From NCBI RefSeq assembly GCF_000244895.1, contig NZ_CM001441.1, forward strand, positions 3,802,226 to 3,866,225: 64,000 nt of DNA, in the 5' to 3' direction. Shown piece by piece: positions 9,523 to 17,609 of the stretch. The translations under genes and the position numbers were made by a program. The notes beneath the pieces were generated by a model that saw only the letters and a list, made by a program, of their open reading frames with translations, was not told where the DNA came from and searched no databases. How positions within the stretch are numbered: position 1 is the stretch's first letter; every line of letters begins with the position of its first letter. This stretch comes from Desulfosporosinus youngiae DSM 17734 (GTDB lineage Bacteria > Bacillota > Desulfitobacteriia > Desulfitobacteriales > Desulfitobacteriaceae).

Positions 9523-9665
9523 CCCAGGCACACGAATAACAAGTCAGACACACGCGTTTAGGTTTAATAAACGGCAATCTAAATAAGTTATTCATGTAGC
9601 CTGGGCAATTTATGGTTGCCTGGTCGAAACGCTCACACCATATTAATGAGCTTATACAAGAATAA
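9523..9665 (-). promoter_or_regulatory. Purine-fold riboswitch with overlapping terminator (predicted ON switch)
   Basis: Minus strand, reading down from 9665. P1 5' arm TTATTCTTGT (9665-9656) pairs with ACATGAATAA (9597-9588), one mismatch. J1/2 is ATAA. P2 is GCTCA/TGAGC with L2 AATATGG. J2/3 is GTTTCGACC. P3 is GGCAA/TTGCC with L3 CCATAAA. The GG/CC loop-loop contacts of the purine family are kept, as is C74 (9599), which favours guanine-like ligands. Two pocket-region bases differ from consensus: U51 is G (9625) and A73 is G (9600). The 3' half (9605-9587) can instead pair with 9540-9523 into a long stem followed by TTTTTTGTTTTT, a terminator. Ligand binding should therefore block termination and switch the hydroxylase operon on. 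Confidence 0.85.
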
Positions 9666-9713
9666 GAGATTATTTTTTTATAAAAGCATTTTTAATTGGA
9701 GTTTACGGTTTTA

Positions 9714-9741
9714 ATTATACATTTCCTTAGTTTTAAGTCAA
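9714..9741 (-). promoter_or_regulatory. SigA-type promoter of the riboswitch/hydroxylase operon
   Basis: On the minus strand TTGACT (9741-9736), a 16-bp spacer and TATAAT (9719-9714) lie about 50 bp upstream of the aptamer P1 stem. This fits a transcript starting near 9707 that carries the whole riboswitch. Confidence 0.7.
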
Positions 9742-9880
9742 CATTTATTTTCAAAAGTTCTTAAAATTTGCTATAACCTTGCCAGCCTGCAGCTGACATT
9801 CAGGGGCTGCAGCTGGCAGCCTCTGCAGACAGAAAATACGCTGCAAGGCTGAAAATTCCTGTCTAAGACAATAGCCCTTC

Positions 9881-9920
9881 TTGACCAAACTCTGCAGCCA
9901 GCATATAATTGTCTTGACAA
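9881..9920 (+). promoter_or_regulatory. marR promoter with overlapping operator
   Basis: TTGACC (9881-9886), a 17-bp spacer and TATAAT (9904-9909) form a good SigA promoter. A palindrome TTGTCTTGACAA (9909-9920) covers the end of the -10 element and the start point. The same motif recurs at 10404-10415 before the transporter gene, so it is a likely MarR operator. Confidence 0.7.
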
Positions 9921-9945
9921 CAATATTTATAAAGGGAGCGGCAAC

Positions 9946-10371
9946 GTGACATTCAGACTTAGGAATAGCCTTGGCTTTATTTTAAACCGAACCAACACAA
10001 AGATGAAAAATAATTTACTGCACTATTTAAAAGACTATGATGTAACTCCCGAGCAATGGGCTGTTTTAAATTGCTTATGGGATCAGGACGGTATTTCCCC
10101 CAAAGAATTGGCCGAACTTACATCTAAGGATCAGCCTACAACCGTAAGAATGCTATCAAAACTCGAAAAAAAGGGGTTTATCACCAGACAAGTTAATCCA
10201 GACGATAATAGAGCCTATTTCATTTACCTTACAAGTAAGGGGAAAGAATTAGAAGACAAATTATATCCTTTAGCATTTAAAGCTCTTGACAAGGCCATAA
10301 AAGGTATTGATAAAAAACAAATTGAAGAAGTTAAGAGCGTTCTCAACAAAATATTTGATAATCTGGATTGA
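9946..10371 (+). CDS. MarR family transcriptional regulator
   Basis: The 141-residue protein is a winged-helix MarR repressor. The recognition-helix region SPKELAELTSKDQPTTVRMLSKLEKK is near residues 50-75 and the wing (NPDDNRAYFIYLT) near 85-98. It begins at a GTG preceded by AAAGGGAGCGG. It probably represses its own promoter through the overlapping palindrome, and the MFS transporter gene 72 bp downstream through a second copy of the same palindrome. Together they form a typical MarR/efflux pair responding to a small aromatic or toxic ligand; the ligand is unknown. Confidence 0.88.
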   Translation: MTFRLRNSLGFILNRTNTKMKNNLLHYLKDYDVTPEQWAVLNCLWDQDGISPKELAELTSKDQPTTVRMLSKLEKKGFITRQVNPDDNRAYFIYLTSKGKELEDKLYPLAFKALDKAIKGIDKKQIEEVKSVLNKIFDNLD

Positions 10372-10403
10372 TGGATATTGATGGATTTTATTTTCCCATT
10401 TAG

Positions 10404-10415
10404 TTGTCCTGACAA
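10404..10415. promoter_or_regulatory. Second MarR-type operator before the MFS gene
   Basis: TTGTCCTGACAA matches the palindrome over the marR start site at 11 of 12 bases, and lies 28 bp before the transporter ATG. Confidence 0.6.
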
Positions 10416-10442
10416 TAAAATTTTAACAAAAGGGTGAAAAAC

Positions 10443-11603
10443 ATGGAAAATAACACAAACCTTATTCAAAAAGAACCTCTATGGAGACAGGATTTCATTC
10501 TTATTACCTTAGTGAGTTTGTTTACTTCCCTGGGCTTCCAGATGTTACTGCCTACTTTGCCCGTATATGCAAAAAGTTTAGGTGGCGGTAATACTTCAGC
10601 CGGTCTCGTAATTGGTATTTTTACGTTTTCCGCTATCCTTATTCGCCCCTTTACCGGACAAGCTCTGGATGTACATGGTCGAAAAAGTATATTCCTGGCA
10701 GGTATGATACTATTTACCGCATGTGTATTGTCCTATATCTGGGCGCCTTCTTTGTTAGTGTTGCTTGCAATTCGTTTTATCCATGGCTTTGGCTGGGGAC
10801 TTACCAGCACGGCAGCCGGTACGGTAGCAGCCGACATTATTCCTAAGTCCAGAATGGGAGAGGGTATGGGCTATTATGGTTTAGCCGGAACTATATCAAT
10901 GGCGCTTGCCCCTGCATTAGGACTTTTTATGATAGATCGTTTCAGCTTTAATATTATGTTTTCACTCGCAGCGTTTATGGTCATGATAGCCATTATTTTA
11001 GCTTGTCTTATCAAGTATAGGAATGTGACTCCAACCAGACAAACCTTGAGTTTGATTGAAAAAGCGGCATTCCGTCCCACTTTAGTGATATTTTTTATTA
11101 CCATGACTTACGGTGCGATCGTTTCATTTATCGCATTGTATGCCTCTCAGAGAGGCATCGGCAATATTGGTTCTTTTTTTACCGTGTACGCTGTTTCTCT
11201 TGCCATATTCCGGCCTTTTGCCGGGCGTTTATCCGACAAACGGGGTTTTGATTTTGTAGTAATTCCCGGTATTATACTCATTGGATTTGCCATGATTCTG
11301 CTATATTTTGCGGCTAGCATCCAATGGTTTTTAGTGGCCGCATTTGTGTATGGTGCTGGTTTTGGCACAGTTCAGCCGAGTTTACAAGCACTTGCCATCA
11401 TCCTTTCATCTCCTGAAAGGCGCGGATCAGCAAATGCCACATTTTTTACCGGATTTGATTTGGGAATTGGGCTAAGCTCTATAATGTGGGGTGTTGTCGC
11501 AGAGGTAACAGGCTATAGCTTGATCTACATGCTATCATTGGTTCCGGTTATGGCCGCCTTAATCAGCTATGTATTATTAGGCCGTAATACTAGAACAGCA
11601 TAG
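10443..11603 (+). CDS. MFS transporter, probable drug efflux pump
   Basis: A roughly 386-residue major facilitator with about 12 hydrophobic segments. An MFS motif A-like loop (GQALDVHGRKSI, between TM2 and TM3) is present, and the matching loop in the second half reads GRLSDKRGFD, as in DHA1-type exporters. I start it at the ATG at 10443, because AAAAGGG lies 8 bases upstream of it; an in-frame GTG at 10434 has no such site. It lies directly behind marR with a shared operator motif, so it is inferred to export a compound sensed by that regulator. Confidence 0.87.
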   Translation: MENNTNLIQKEPLWRQDFILITLVSLFTSLGFQMLLPTLPVYAKSLGGGNTSAGLVIGIFTFSAILIRPFTGQALDVHGRKSIFLAGMILFTACVLSYIWAPSLLVLLAIRFIHGFGWGLTSTAAGTVAADIIPKSRMGEGMGYYGLAGTISMALAPALGLFMIDRFSFNIMFSLAAFMVMIAIILACLIKYRNVTPTRQTLSLIEKAAFRPTLVIFFITMTYGAIVSFIALYASQRGIGNIGSFFTVYAVSLAIFRPFAGRLSDKRGFDFVVIPGIILIGFAMILLYFAASIQWFLVAAFVYGAGFGTVQPSLQALAIILSSPERRGSANATFFTGFDLGIGLSSIMWGVVAEVTGYSLIYMLSLVPVMAALISYVLLGRNTRTA

Positions 11604-11613
11604 GAAAGAAGCC

Positions 11614-12159
11614 TTATTGTGCGGCTGCGGCAAGCTCCGCAAGTTTGCTCGCCGTATTTGCATTCCTGACAGTTATCTTTTGGTAGGTCTTGGTGCCGGA
11701 AACCTTTGACCATCTTGTTCGGGAAAAGGTTTCCATAGGGGCCGACCAAAAGATGACCCGGCCATAATAGGCAACCCTTTCATATTCCGGTTTGATTTCG
11801 CCGACCTCGGCGCAAACATCCTCCGCGGTGGCGGGCTGGATCACAAAGATGGCATTGTGCTTTGCACCGTTGGGTATATTCCACCATTCCGGCGCGTGTT
11901 CAAGCGCATCGGTGAGTTCTTCAGCGGAGATAATCGCAACGGCTATGGCTAATCCGAATTGTTCCGAGATCAGGGTCTCACATACCCTTTGAAGCGCCTC
12001 TTCGCTGTCATTGCTGGAAAAAATGATATTTCCGCTGTTAATATATGTCTGCGCGTCTGTGTAGCCGGCTTGCCGGAAGGTCTCCTTCAACTGTTGCATG
12101 GATATTTTGTTATTACCGCCTACGTTGATTCCCCGCAGGAGAGCAATATATTTTTTCAT
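11614..12159 (-). CDS. DUF1697 family protein
   Basis: The 181-residue protein matches the DUF1697 family by its N-terminal signature YIALLRGINVGGNNKI (about 4-19), by QTYINSGNIIFSS (about 37-49) and by the R(T)RWSKVSGTKTY-like region near 150. The family is small, soluble, widespread in bacteria and of unknown biochemical role. The gene converges on the MFS gene with about 10 bp between stops and appears monocistronic. Confidence 0.85.
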   Translation of the reverse strand: MKKYIALLRGINVGGNNKISMQQLKETFRQAGYTDAQTYINSGNIIFSSNDSEEALQRVCETLISEQFGLAIAVAIISAEELTDALEHAPEWWNIPNGAKHNAIFVIQPATAEDVCAEVGEIKPEYERVAYYGRVIFWSAPMETFSRTRWSKVSGTKTYQKITVRNANTASKLAELAAAAQ

Positions 12160-12196
12160 GCTGCCGTGTCCTTTCTCTGCTAATGACGTTTAGTTC

Positions 12197-12502
12197 TTAA
12201 CAGGATACAACCCTGTTTCTTCCATCGGATTTTGCTTTTAGCAAGGCATTATCTATTCTAAGCATTAATTGATCAAAACTTTCATTGGTTTTATGTTCTC
12301 CGACCCCTAAACTGATCGATATCTTCTGATCAATTCCAAAATCATGGGTTTGAACAATTATTCTAATCTTTTCAGCAATGTTGACAGCATGCTTTAATTC
12401 AATTTCCGGCAAAATAATGATAAATTCTTCTCCGCCCCAAGGTCCATGAGCGACAATAGCACCCCACATCCTAATCTTAACGGGTTCCATATTGAGGTGC
12501 AA
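12197..12502 (-). pseudogene. Truncated GGDEF (diguanylate cyclase) C-terminal fragment
   Basis: About 100 residues of a GGDEF domain remain: WGGEEFIIILP (the active-site GGEEF loop), followed by AEKIR and ISLGVGEH, and an ending typical of the domain (DNALLKAKSDGRNRV). The first part of the GGDEF fold and any sensor domain are missing, and the first 20 residues of the open frame do not resemble the family. It is inferred to be a decayed remnant that cannot make c-di-GMP. The following 12503-12774 contains no gene. Confidence 0.75.
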
Positions 12503-12774
12503 ATCCTAACTTCACACTAAAATTCACGGCTATAATAGGGGCTAATTGTGAGTAATCCGCATTAGCCCTGTTGCTCTATTACCAAGGGATAAAGGCCCAA
12601 CCACGTGCTATTTACCCCCATAATTCACACTAAAATCACACGCAATTTCACGTCGAATTATAGTAATATATTCAATATGGTTGGAAAATTAGATGTAGGG
12701 ACGGGCAGCATAAACGCCCTATTTGGCAAAAAAGTAGTAGAATTTAATTGACAATCCATTAGGAGGGGAGAAAA
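12503..12774. other. Intergenic region with short repeats and a hairpin
   Basis: No gene seen. A hairpin with arms GGGCTAAT / ATTAGCCC is near 12539-12567. Similar short direct repeats (TTCACACTAAAAT) occur near 12513 and 12624. This may be degraded coding sequence upstream of the GGDEF remnant. Confidence 0.4.
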
Positions 12775-13329
12775 GTGGGGTTAAAAAATATGAAACAATT
12801 GGGGACGCTATACTTTTTCTGTGGAAAAATGGGTGCGGGAAAATCAACTAAATCAAAACAATTGGCGATAGATAAACATGCGGTACTGCTGTCTGAGGAT
12901 GAATGGATTTCATCACTTTATCCCAATCAGGTCACATCATTTGAGGACTATCTAAAATTCTCAGCACAGATTAAGCCATTGGTGAAAAAGCATGTCCAAA
13001 ACATATTAAGTGTCGGTACAGATGTAGTGATGGATTTTCCAGCTAATACTCAAAAATTGCGAAAGTGGTTTTTGGATATGGCGTCAGAGGTCAATGCAAG
13101 CCATCAAGTAATTTTCCTTAATATAAATAACGAGCAATGCTTACGTCAAATTGCACAAAGACGCAGCGAACAACCCCAAAGAGCTGCATTTGACACTGAA
13201 GCGGTGTTTATTCATGTCACTAGTTTTTTTGAAGCACCAGTAGCATCTGAGGGTTTAAATATTTTAGAGCTTAATGGAAAAGCTCAGACTTCAACCCCCT
13301 TAAAAAACTGTTTCCTAAGGGACAGGTAA
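12775..13329 (+). CDS. P-loop kinase / AAA-type ATP-binding protein
   Basis: A 184-residue protein of the small P-loop kinase type (zeta-toxin or chloramphenicol-phosphotransferase-like fold). Walker A is GKMGAGKS (residues 17-24). The pattern LLSEDEW (about 38-44) resembles the substrate-binding acidic motif of these kinases, and DVVMDFP near 83 a Walker-B-like strand. RRSEQPQR (about 128-135) looks like the lid with arginines. The GTG start is chosen because AGGAGG lies 8 bases before it. The C terminus overlaps the end of the convergent permease remnant by 46 bp. Substrate unknown. Confidence 0.75.
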   Translation: MGLKNMKQLGTLYFFCGKMGAGKSTKSKQLAIDKHAVLLSEDEWISSLYPNQVTSFEDYLKFSAQIKPLVKKHVQNILSVGTDVVMDFPANTQKLRKWFLDMASEVNASHQVIFLNINNEQCLRQIAQRRSEQPQRAAFDTEAVFIHVTSFFEAPVASEGLNILELNGKAQTSTPLKNCFLRDR

Positions 13330-14330
13330 AGGAGTACATCCAAAACCGCAACTACCCCTGTTATTATCCAGATAAAGCTCATCATATAACCCACATAAGG
13401 GCTGAACTTAAGCTCTGCGTGCATGTATACCGTGCCTAAACTAATGCCCAGGACAAGAGGGGTAAAGAAAAGGATGGCTAAATGTTTTGTCAGGTAGCTT
13501 CTGCACTCTTGATTGTTCAGCCCAATTCGTTTCAGCATGGCAATCTGTTCTTTTTCCTCATCAATATCCGTGACAATTTTGTAATACAAGACAATACCTG
13601 AGGACAGTAAGAACAAAAATCCTATGAAGCTAAAGGCAAAGAAGGTAAACCCGCCAATCCCGAAGGCGACATCAAAACGCTCCTGCTTATAAATCGGGCG
13701 GAGATGGGTGATGTCGTCTTTTATGCCGAATACTAAACTGGAGCTGGCCCATAAGTTTTCATCAGCGCCGTTTAGGTTACGCAGGCCTTTAAGGATAGAT
13801 TTAAAGACCTGTCTGCCGTCGCCTGATTTCAGATTAAACAAATAGGCTGTTTCCGTATCGGCCCTAAGGCTTTGATAAACCCTGTCGTCAATGACATTGG
13901 CCAAAACTCCTGCATACTCAATATTGCCATAGGAATCAAGGAAAGGCGCATACATCTTGCTTGTTTTTTCCCGGGCATAGACCAGATGTTTTGTCTCCTC
14001 CAAGGAGGCGACAAAGGTATCCCTATCTGTAGGGCCGGTCCCAAAGCTTTGGGCTTGGGTTACACCTTGCCGCCAGGGCTGGACCGTGATAACCGTATCA
14101 TAGTTAAGGGGTTCCTGCGCTCTGGCACTGGAATTATAAACCTGCACTAATTCGTCCGGCATAACATCCAGCTGCAGTCCCATATGCCTGTTAAACTCGC
14201 TTTCACTGATGACCATACTGTCCCGGTAGTGTTCCAAATAGTAATTGCTAAACCCGTCTGCGCTGTTCCTGTAGTTTTGGCAGCTGGCAAATTCCAAAGC
14301 GGAAAAAGTCTCCAAAACACCGCCTGCACC
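13284..14330 (-). pseudogene. C-terminal part of a BceB/FtsX-like ABC transporter permease
   Basis: About 345 residues match the second half of a Bce-type (bacitracin export/sensing) FtsX-family permease. There is a large extracellular domain, then three to four membrane segments (about 220-245, 270-295, 305-335 of the open frame), with the cytoplasmic loop EEKEQIAMLKRIGL between them. The N-terminal half and the ATPase gene that normally precedes it are absent. Frame continuity upstream stops at about 14330, exactly where the histidine kinase loses homology. This looks like a deletion product, not a working permease. The TTG start of the open frame is not convincing. Confidence 0.75.
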
Positions 14331-15177
14331 TGCCGTTTTTGCCCGTAAAAAACAATTCGAAAACCCTGGGGATATCTTCAGCTTCTATACCTATCCCTTC
14401 ATCCCGTATTGTCAGTACCGTGCGTTTTTCGCCCGGAATTATGTCCGCATAGACATTTTTACCTGAAGGACTGTATTTGATGGCATTGGCGATGATTTGC
14501 TCCAGGATATAGGCACACCACTTTTTATCGGTATAGACATAGGCACTCTCACCGCAAAGCTTCGGAAACACGCCGGCATAGATAAAGTCACGCTTCTTTT
14601 CATTAATAACCTTGCTGACCAAGGCCTGCAGATCAACTCGCTCCGGCACGTAATCGTTGGAGAACTCATCAAGTCTCAGAATGTTCAGAGCCTGCTCTAA
14701 ATTTCTTTTCAGCTTTTCATTTTCCAGAGCAATATCGCCGAGAGTGTCGGTGGATGGCTGGGCACAGGCCAGCTCAATGACAGCCAACGAGGTTTTCATG
14801 TTATGAATAAAACTGGAGAACATGGAATTGCGGCCCTCCAGCTTTTCATTCAGGGCCATGATCCTTTCATTATAATGGGCATGTATCTCCTCAATGGCTT
14901 CAAAAACAAAGACTTCCTTACAGGTTTCAGGATATGATTCGTACCCCCTGCTGTGCCTGGCACCGGCTAAATTATGCAAAAAGCTGTGCATCATCACAGC
15001 TTTAAGGATTAAGTAAGCCGCCAATATTATCAGGCTGATCAGAGTTGGATAGACAATGATACCTCCCGTGAAAGTAAGATTGAAAATCAAGAGCAGAACC
15101 GCCGTGTTTGCCAGATAAAAAATAATCCCTTTCCGCTCGCTGTCAATGGTTTGGCAGAGCAGCCGTATTAAATGCAT
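14248..15177 (-). pseudogene. Truncated BceS-like sensor histidine kinase
   Basis: This is an intramembrane-sensing kinase with two close N-terminal TM helices (about 18-38 and 42-62), a DHp region with phospho-acceptor His125 (FIHNMKTSL), the N box NAIKYSPSG, and the G1/F region DEGIGI ... ELFFTGKNGR. Normal homology ends right after TGKNGR. The last 25 residues are an out-of-family tail read from the permease sequence, so the G2 box and last strand of the ATP-binding domain are lost. It overlaps the response regulator gene by 35 bp. Probably inactive through the same deletion that removed the ABC ATPase and half the permease. Confidence 0.75.
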
Positions 15178-15829
15178 ATCCTACCCCTCTTTTCGTTTCA
15201 AGACAGTTTTGCAGTCCGAGCTCCATGAGCTTCTTTTTCACGCGGGTAATATTGACGGTTAAGGTATTGTCGTCAACAAAGCTCACATCGTCCCAAAGCT
15301 CTTCCAAAAGCTGTTCCCGGCTGACGATTTGCCCGGCGTTTTTCATTAAGAGCCGGAGTACCCGGTACTCATTTTTGGAAAGCTCTGTTCCTGCGCCCTT
15401 ATACGCTACACTCAGAGTGTCTTCATTCAAGCATAGCCCATCAAGGGATATAACCCTCTTGTGCAGCTCTGCCTCCCTGCGCAGCATGGCATTTATTTTC
15501 GCCAGCAATACACCAATGGAAAAAGGTTTCGTGATATAATCGTCCGCGCCGTTTTCTATGCCCCGTATCTGCTCCCCTTCTTCGCTGCGCGCTGAAATGA
15601 TGATGATGGGAATTTTATAATGTTTCCGTATCAGCTTCAGATAATAGAAGCCGTCAAATTTCGGCAGATTGATATCAAGCAGAATGAGTTTGGGTCTACA
15701 AGCCGCTATTGTTTCGGGCACAGCATCATAGTCGTCAAGAATCCGCGTCGTGAAGCCGTAGACTTCCAAATACTCGGAGATATATTTCTGCAGCTGCTCA
15801 TTATCTTCAATAAGGAGAATAGTATTCAT
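15143..15829 (-). CDS. OmpR-family response regulator (BceR-like)
   Basis: The 228-residue protein has a receiver domain (about 1-115) with acidic pocket residues Glu8/Asp9 and phospho-acceptor Asp52 in LLDINLP, then a winged-helix Trans_Reg_C domain (about 130-222) with SKNEYRVLRLL and LWDDVSFVDDNTLTVNI. It belongs to the BceR/PsdR group that works with short intramembrane kinases and a BceAB transporter. The gene itself looks intact, but its partner kinase and transporter downstream are truncated, so it may be an orphan now. Confidence 0.87.
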   Translation of the reverse strand: MNTILLIEDNEQLQKYISEYLEVYGFTTRILDDYDAVPETIAACRPKLILLDINLPKFDGFYYLKLIRKHYKIPIIIISARSEEGEQIRGIENGADDYITKPFSIGVLLAKINAMLRREAELHKRVISLDGLCLNEDTLSVAYKGAGTELSKNEYRVLRLLMKNAGQIVSREQLLEELWDDVSFVDDNTLTVNITRVKKKLMELGLQNCLETKRGVGYAFNTAALPNH

Positions 15830-16080
15830 GTGCTCACACCTTTCTAGGACAGTCGATGGCTTCTAAAGCCCTATTTCTCTCTGCACAAAAACCTTTTAAT
15901 TTATTGTTATTCAACGTTTTCTAAGCATTAACTTCATTTTTCATTCCGGTGATACCGACAAGTCAAAATCCGCCCTAATATTCAGCCATTCCCGATTATA
16001 GTTTATCTGCATTTCATTTTTCATAATCTCTATCACCCTTATGTTATCAAAAAATTCCCCATATCATCTATAAAAGGCCG

Positions 16081-16114
16081 AAAAAGAGGGCCGAAAAATT
16101 CACTTTCAGCCCTC
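16081..16114 (-). terminator. Terminator after the DNA glycosylase gene
   Basis: On the minus strand the stem GAGGGCTGAAA / TTTCGGCCCTC is followed by TTTTTC. A T run also follows on the plus side, so it could act in both directions. Apart from this, 15830-16256 shows no gene. Confidence 0.65.
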
Positions 16115-16256
16115 CGCTCTTTTTTTATTCTGAAACCAATATACCGCTCAAACCGTCTTGTTTTCCTTTCAAACCACTATTGTCATCAAATTAATCCTCT
16201 GTCTGATGACAGGGTTATTAAGCTGCTTTAATAAGTAAACGCCAATTTGTTCAGGA

Positions 16257-16868
16257 TTACTTTACGGATACATAGGGGTTGGCTTCTATATAAAACCGCC
16301 ACTGGTAATCCTTTGCTTCCCCGGCATAATCAATTCCGATCCGTTTGGCTGACACGACAGAAAAGTTTTCCCCCTCACCCTCTTCTATGTACAGCTTCCT
16401 TCCGCGCAAATCTTCTCCGTTTAAACTTTTATCGATTAAAAGTGCCCTGCATAATTTTCCCGGTCCATTGGTCAGCCCCTTAATCTGGCTTTTGCTTAAC
16501 TGATGATAAGCCTTTTGGAATCTGTTGGCGGACATTTGCTCAAACCCTTCTGCCGGCTCGACGGCCCTGATCAAGACAGCCTGAGGAATTCCTTCTTCCC
16601 TGGTGACTACATTGAAGCAATAGTACATGCCGTAAATCATGAAAACATAGGAACATCCCGGCCCGCCATACATAACCTCCACCCGGGTCGTTCTTTTTCC
16701 GCCGTAGGAATGAGCCGCTTTATCTTCAATCCCCATATAGGCTTCCGTTTCCACGATTTTTGCGGAAATCCTCCCGCCCTCTGTTTCATGGACCAGTACC
16801 TTTCCCAAAAGTTCCCGGGCCACTATTAAGGAATCTCTATTATAAAATTCTCTGCCGATGGTTTTCAT
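16257..16868 (-). CDS. mpg: DNA-3-methyladenine glycosylase (Mpg/AAG family)
   Basis: The 203-residue protein is the AAG-type alkylpurine DNA glycosylase that removes 3-methyladenine and related damaged bases in base-excision repair. Family hallmarks are ARELLGKVLV near 17, the catalytic-region IVETEAYMG with Glu near 42 that activates water, AAHSYGGKRT, and the YVFMIYGMYYCFNVV strand with the intercalating-tyrosine region. The C-terminal half has LTNGPGKLCRAL. Length is normal. It is a single-gene unit with its own terminator. A 33-bp piece of this gene occurs again near 31.2 kb. Confidence 0.92.
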   Translation of the reverse strand: MKTIGREFYNRDSLIVARELLGKVLVHETEGGRISAKIVETEAYMGIEDKAAHSYGGKRTTRVEVMYGGPGCSYVFMIYGMYYCFNVVTREEGIPQAVLIRAVEPAEGFEQMSANRFQKAYHQLSKSQIKGLTNGPGKLCRALLIDKSLNGEDLRGRKLYIEEGEGENFSVVSAKRIGIDYAGEAKDYQWRFYIEANPYVSVK

Positions 16869-17159
16869 TTTCTTCAGACACCTTTCTCCACGGTTTTGGA
16901 GGACTGTGAGTATATCTTTTTATATTAACATAAGGACGCTCCCTAAACAAAAAGTCCGCCTGGAATATGATTCCGGGTGAACTTTTTATTCGGGAATCTG
17001 CGTCCCATAAGGTTTTGCAGATAGCTTCTGCTGTGCCCCGGGCCGAGGCTCATTTTGTATTCCGAACTTTCCTTAACTGCCTGCTTAAGCTCCCGGGTTG
17101 GCATGCCGGCTACATCATTCTCTGCCATGAAGGTCCCCCTAATCGCCTGGGTGCAGCTC

Positions 17160-17183
17160 AAATTCGGAATTGATTCCGAATTT
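17160..17183. repeat. 24-bp palindrome, copy 1
   Basis: Arms AAATTCGGAAT and ATTCCGAATTT surround a TG centre. The same palindrome with a CG centre lies 325 bp further on. Confidence 0.65.
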
Positions 17184-17484
17184 GAGCCGTCCTGGGCAGC
17201 GGTGAGCTTGCTTTGGGAGGACGGATTTGAACAATCTTACTCATAGCCTATGTGTTCAAGCCCTCACTTGTGACAATAACAAAGTCAAGACCGGAAAGAA
17301 CACCAGAGCATAGGCACTTCACGGTTTTGCCCTTATTTTGTCACAAGTATCCCGGACAAGGGTAACCCCTGCCGAACGAGGGGCATAAGATAAAAAGACA
17401 GGTCACGGCCTGGTTTATCAAAATCCGGAATAAGGGAAGTTTTATCCAGACCCATTCAAATGGCACTGATTTTGCGGATATTTC

Positions 17485-17508
17485 AAATTCGGAATCGATT
17501 CCGAATTT
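17485..17508. repeat. 24-bp palindrome, copy 2
   Basis: A perfect palindrome, with arms identical to copy 1 and a CG centre. It lies about 100 bp upstream of the propeller-protein gene. It could be an operator pair with copy 1 or the ends of a small non-autonomous element. Confidence 0.65.
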
Positions 17509-17609
17509 AAGTCAAATCCATTCTCTGTAAGATCCTTCAATAACTCATGATTCAATGTAAAACCATCAAAGGCTCAGGCAAAATATAGGATGATTGGGAG
17601 GGTATTCTG

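Larger units (their letters stand above)
16869..17609. other. 740-bp region without a recognised gene
   Basis: No convincing gene. A minus-strand frame at 16943-17161 contains GMPTRELKQAVKE, which recalls DUF3102-type proteins, but the rest does not, so at most it is a remnant. Two near-identical 24-bp palindromes lie at 17160-17183 and 17485-17508. Confidence 0.5.

Noticed and set aside
9523-9665. Moco or preQ1 riboswitch before the molybdenum hydroxylase operon
   Set aside because: Layout, L2/L3 loops and J2/3 match the purine fold much better, and no Moco-type multi-stem core is seen.
12197-12502. Functional diguanylate cyclase
   Set aside because: Half of the GGDEF domain is missing.
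16943-17161. 72-codon minus-strand frame with a DUF3102-like start
   Set aside because: Only about 13 residues look familiar and the remainder does not; kept only as a note in the region entry.
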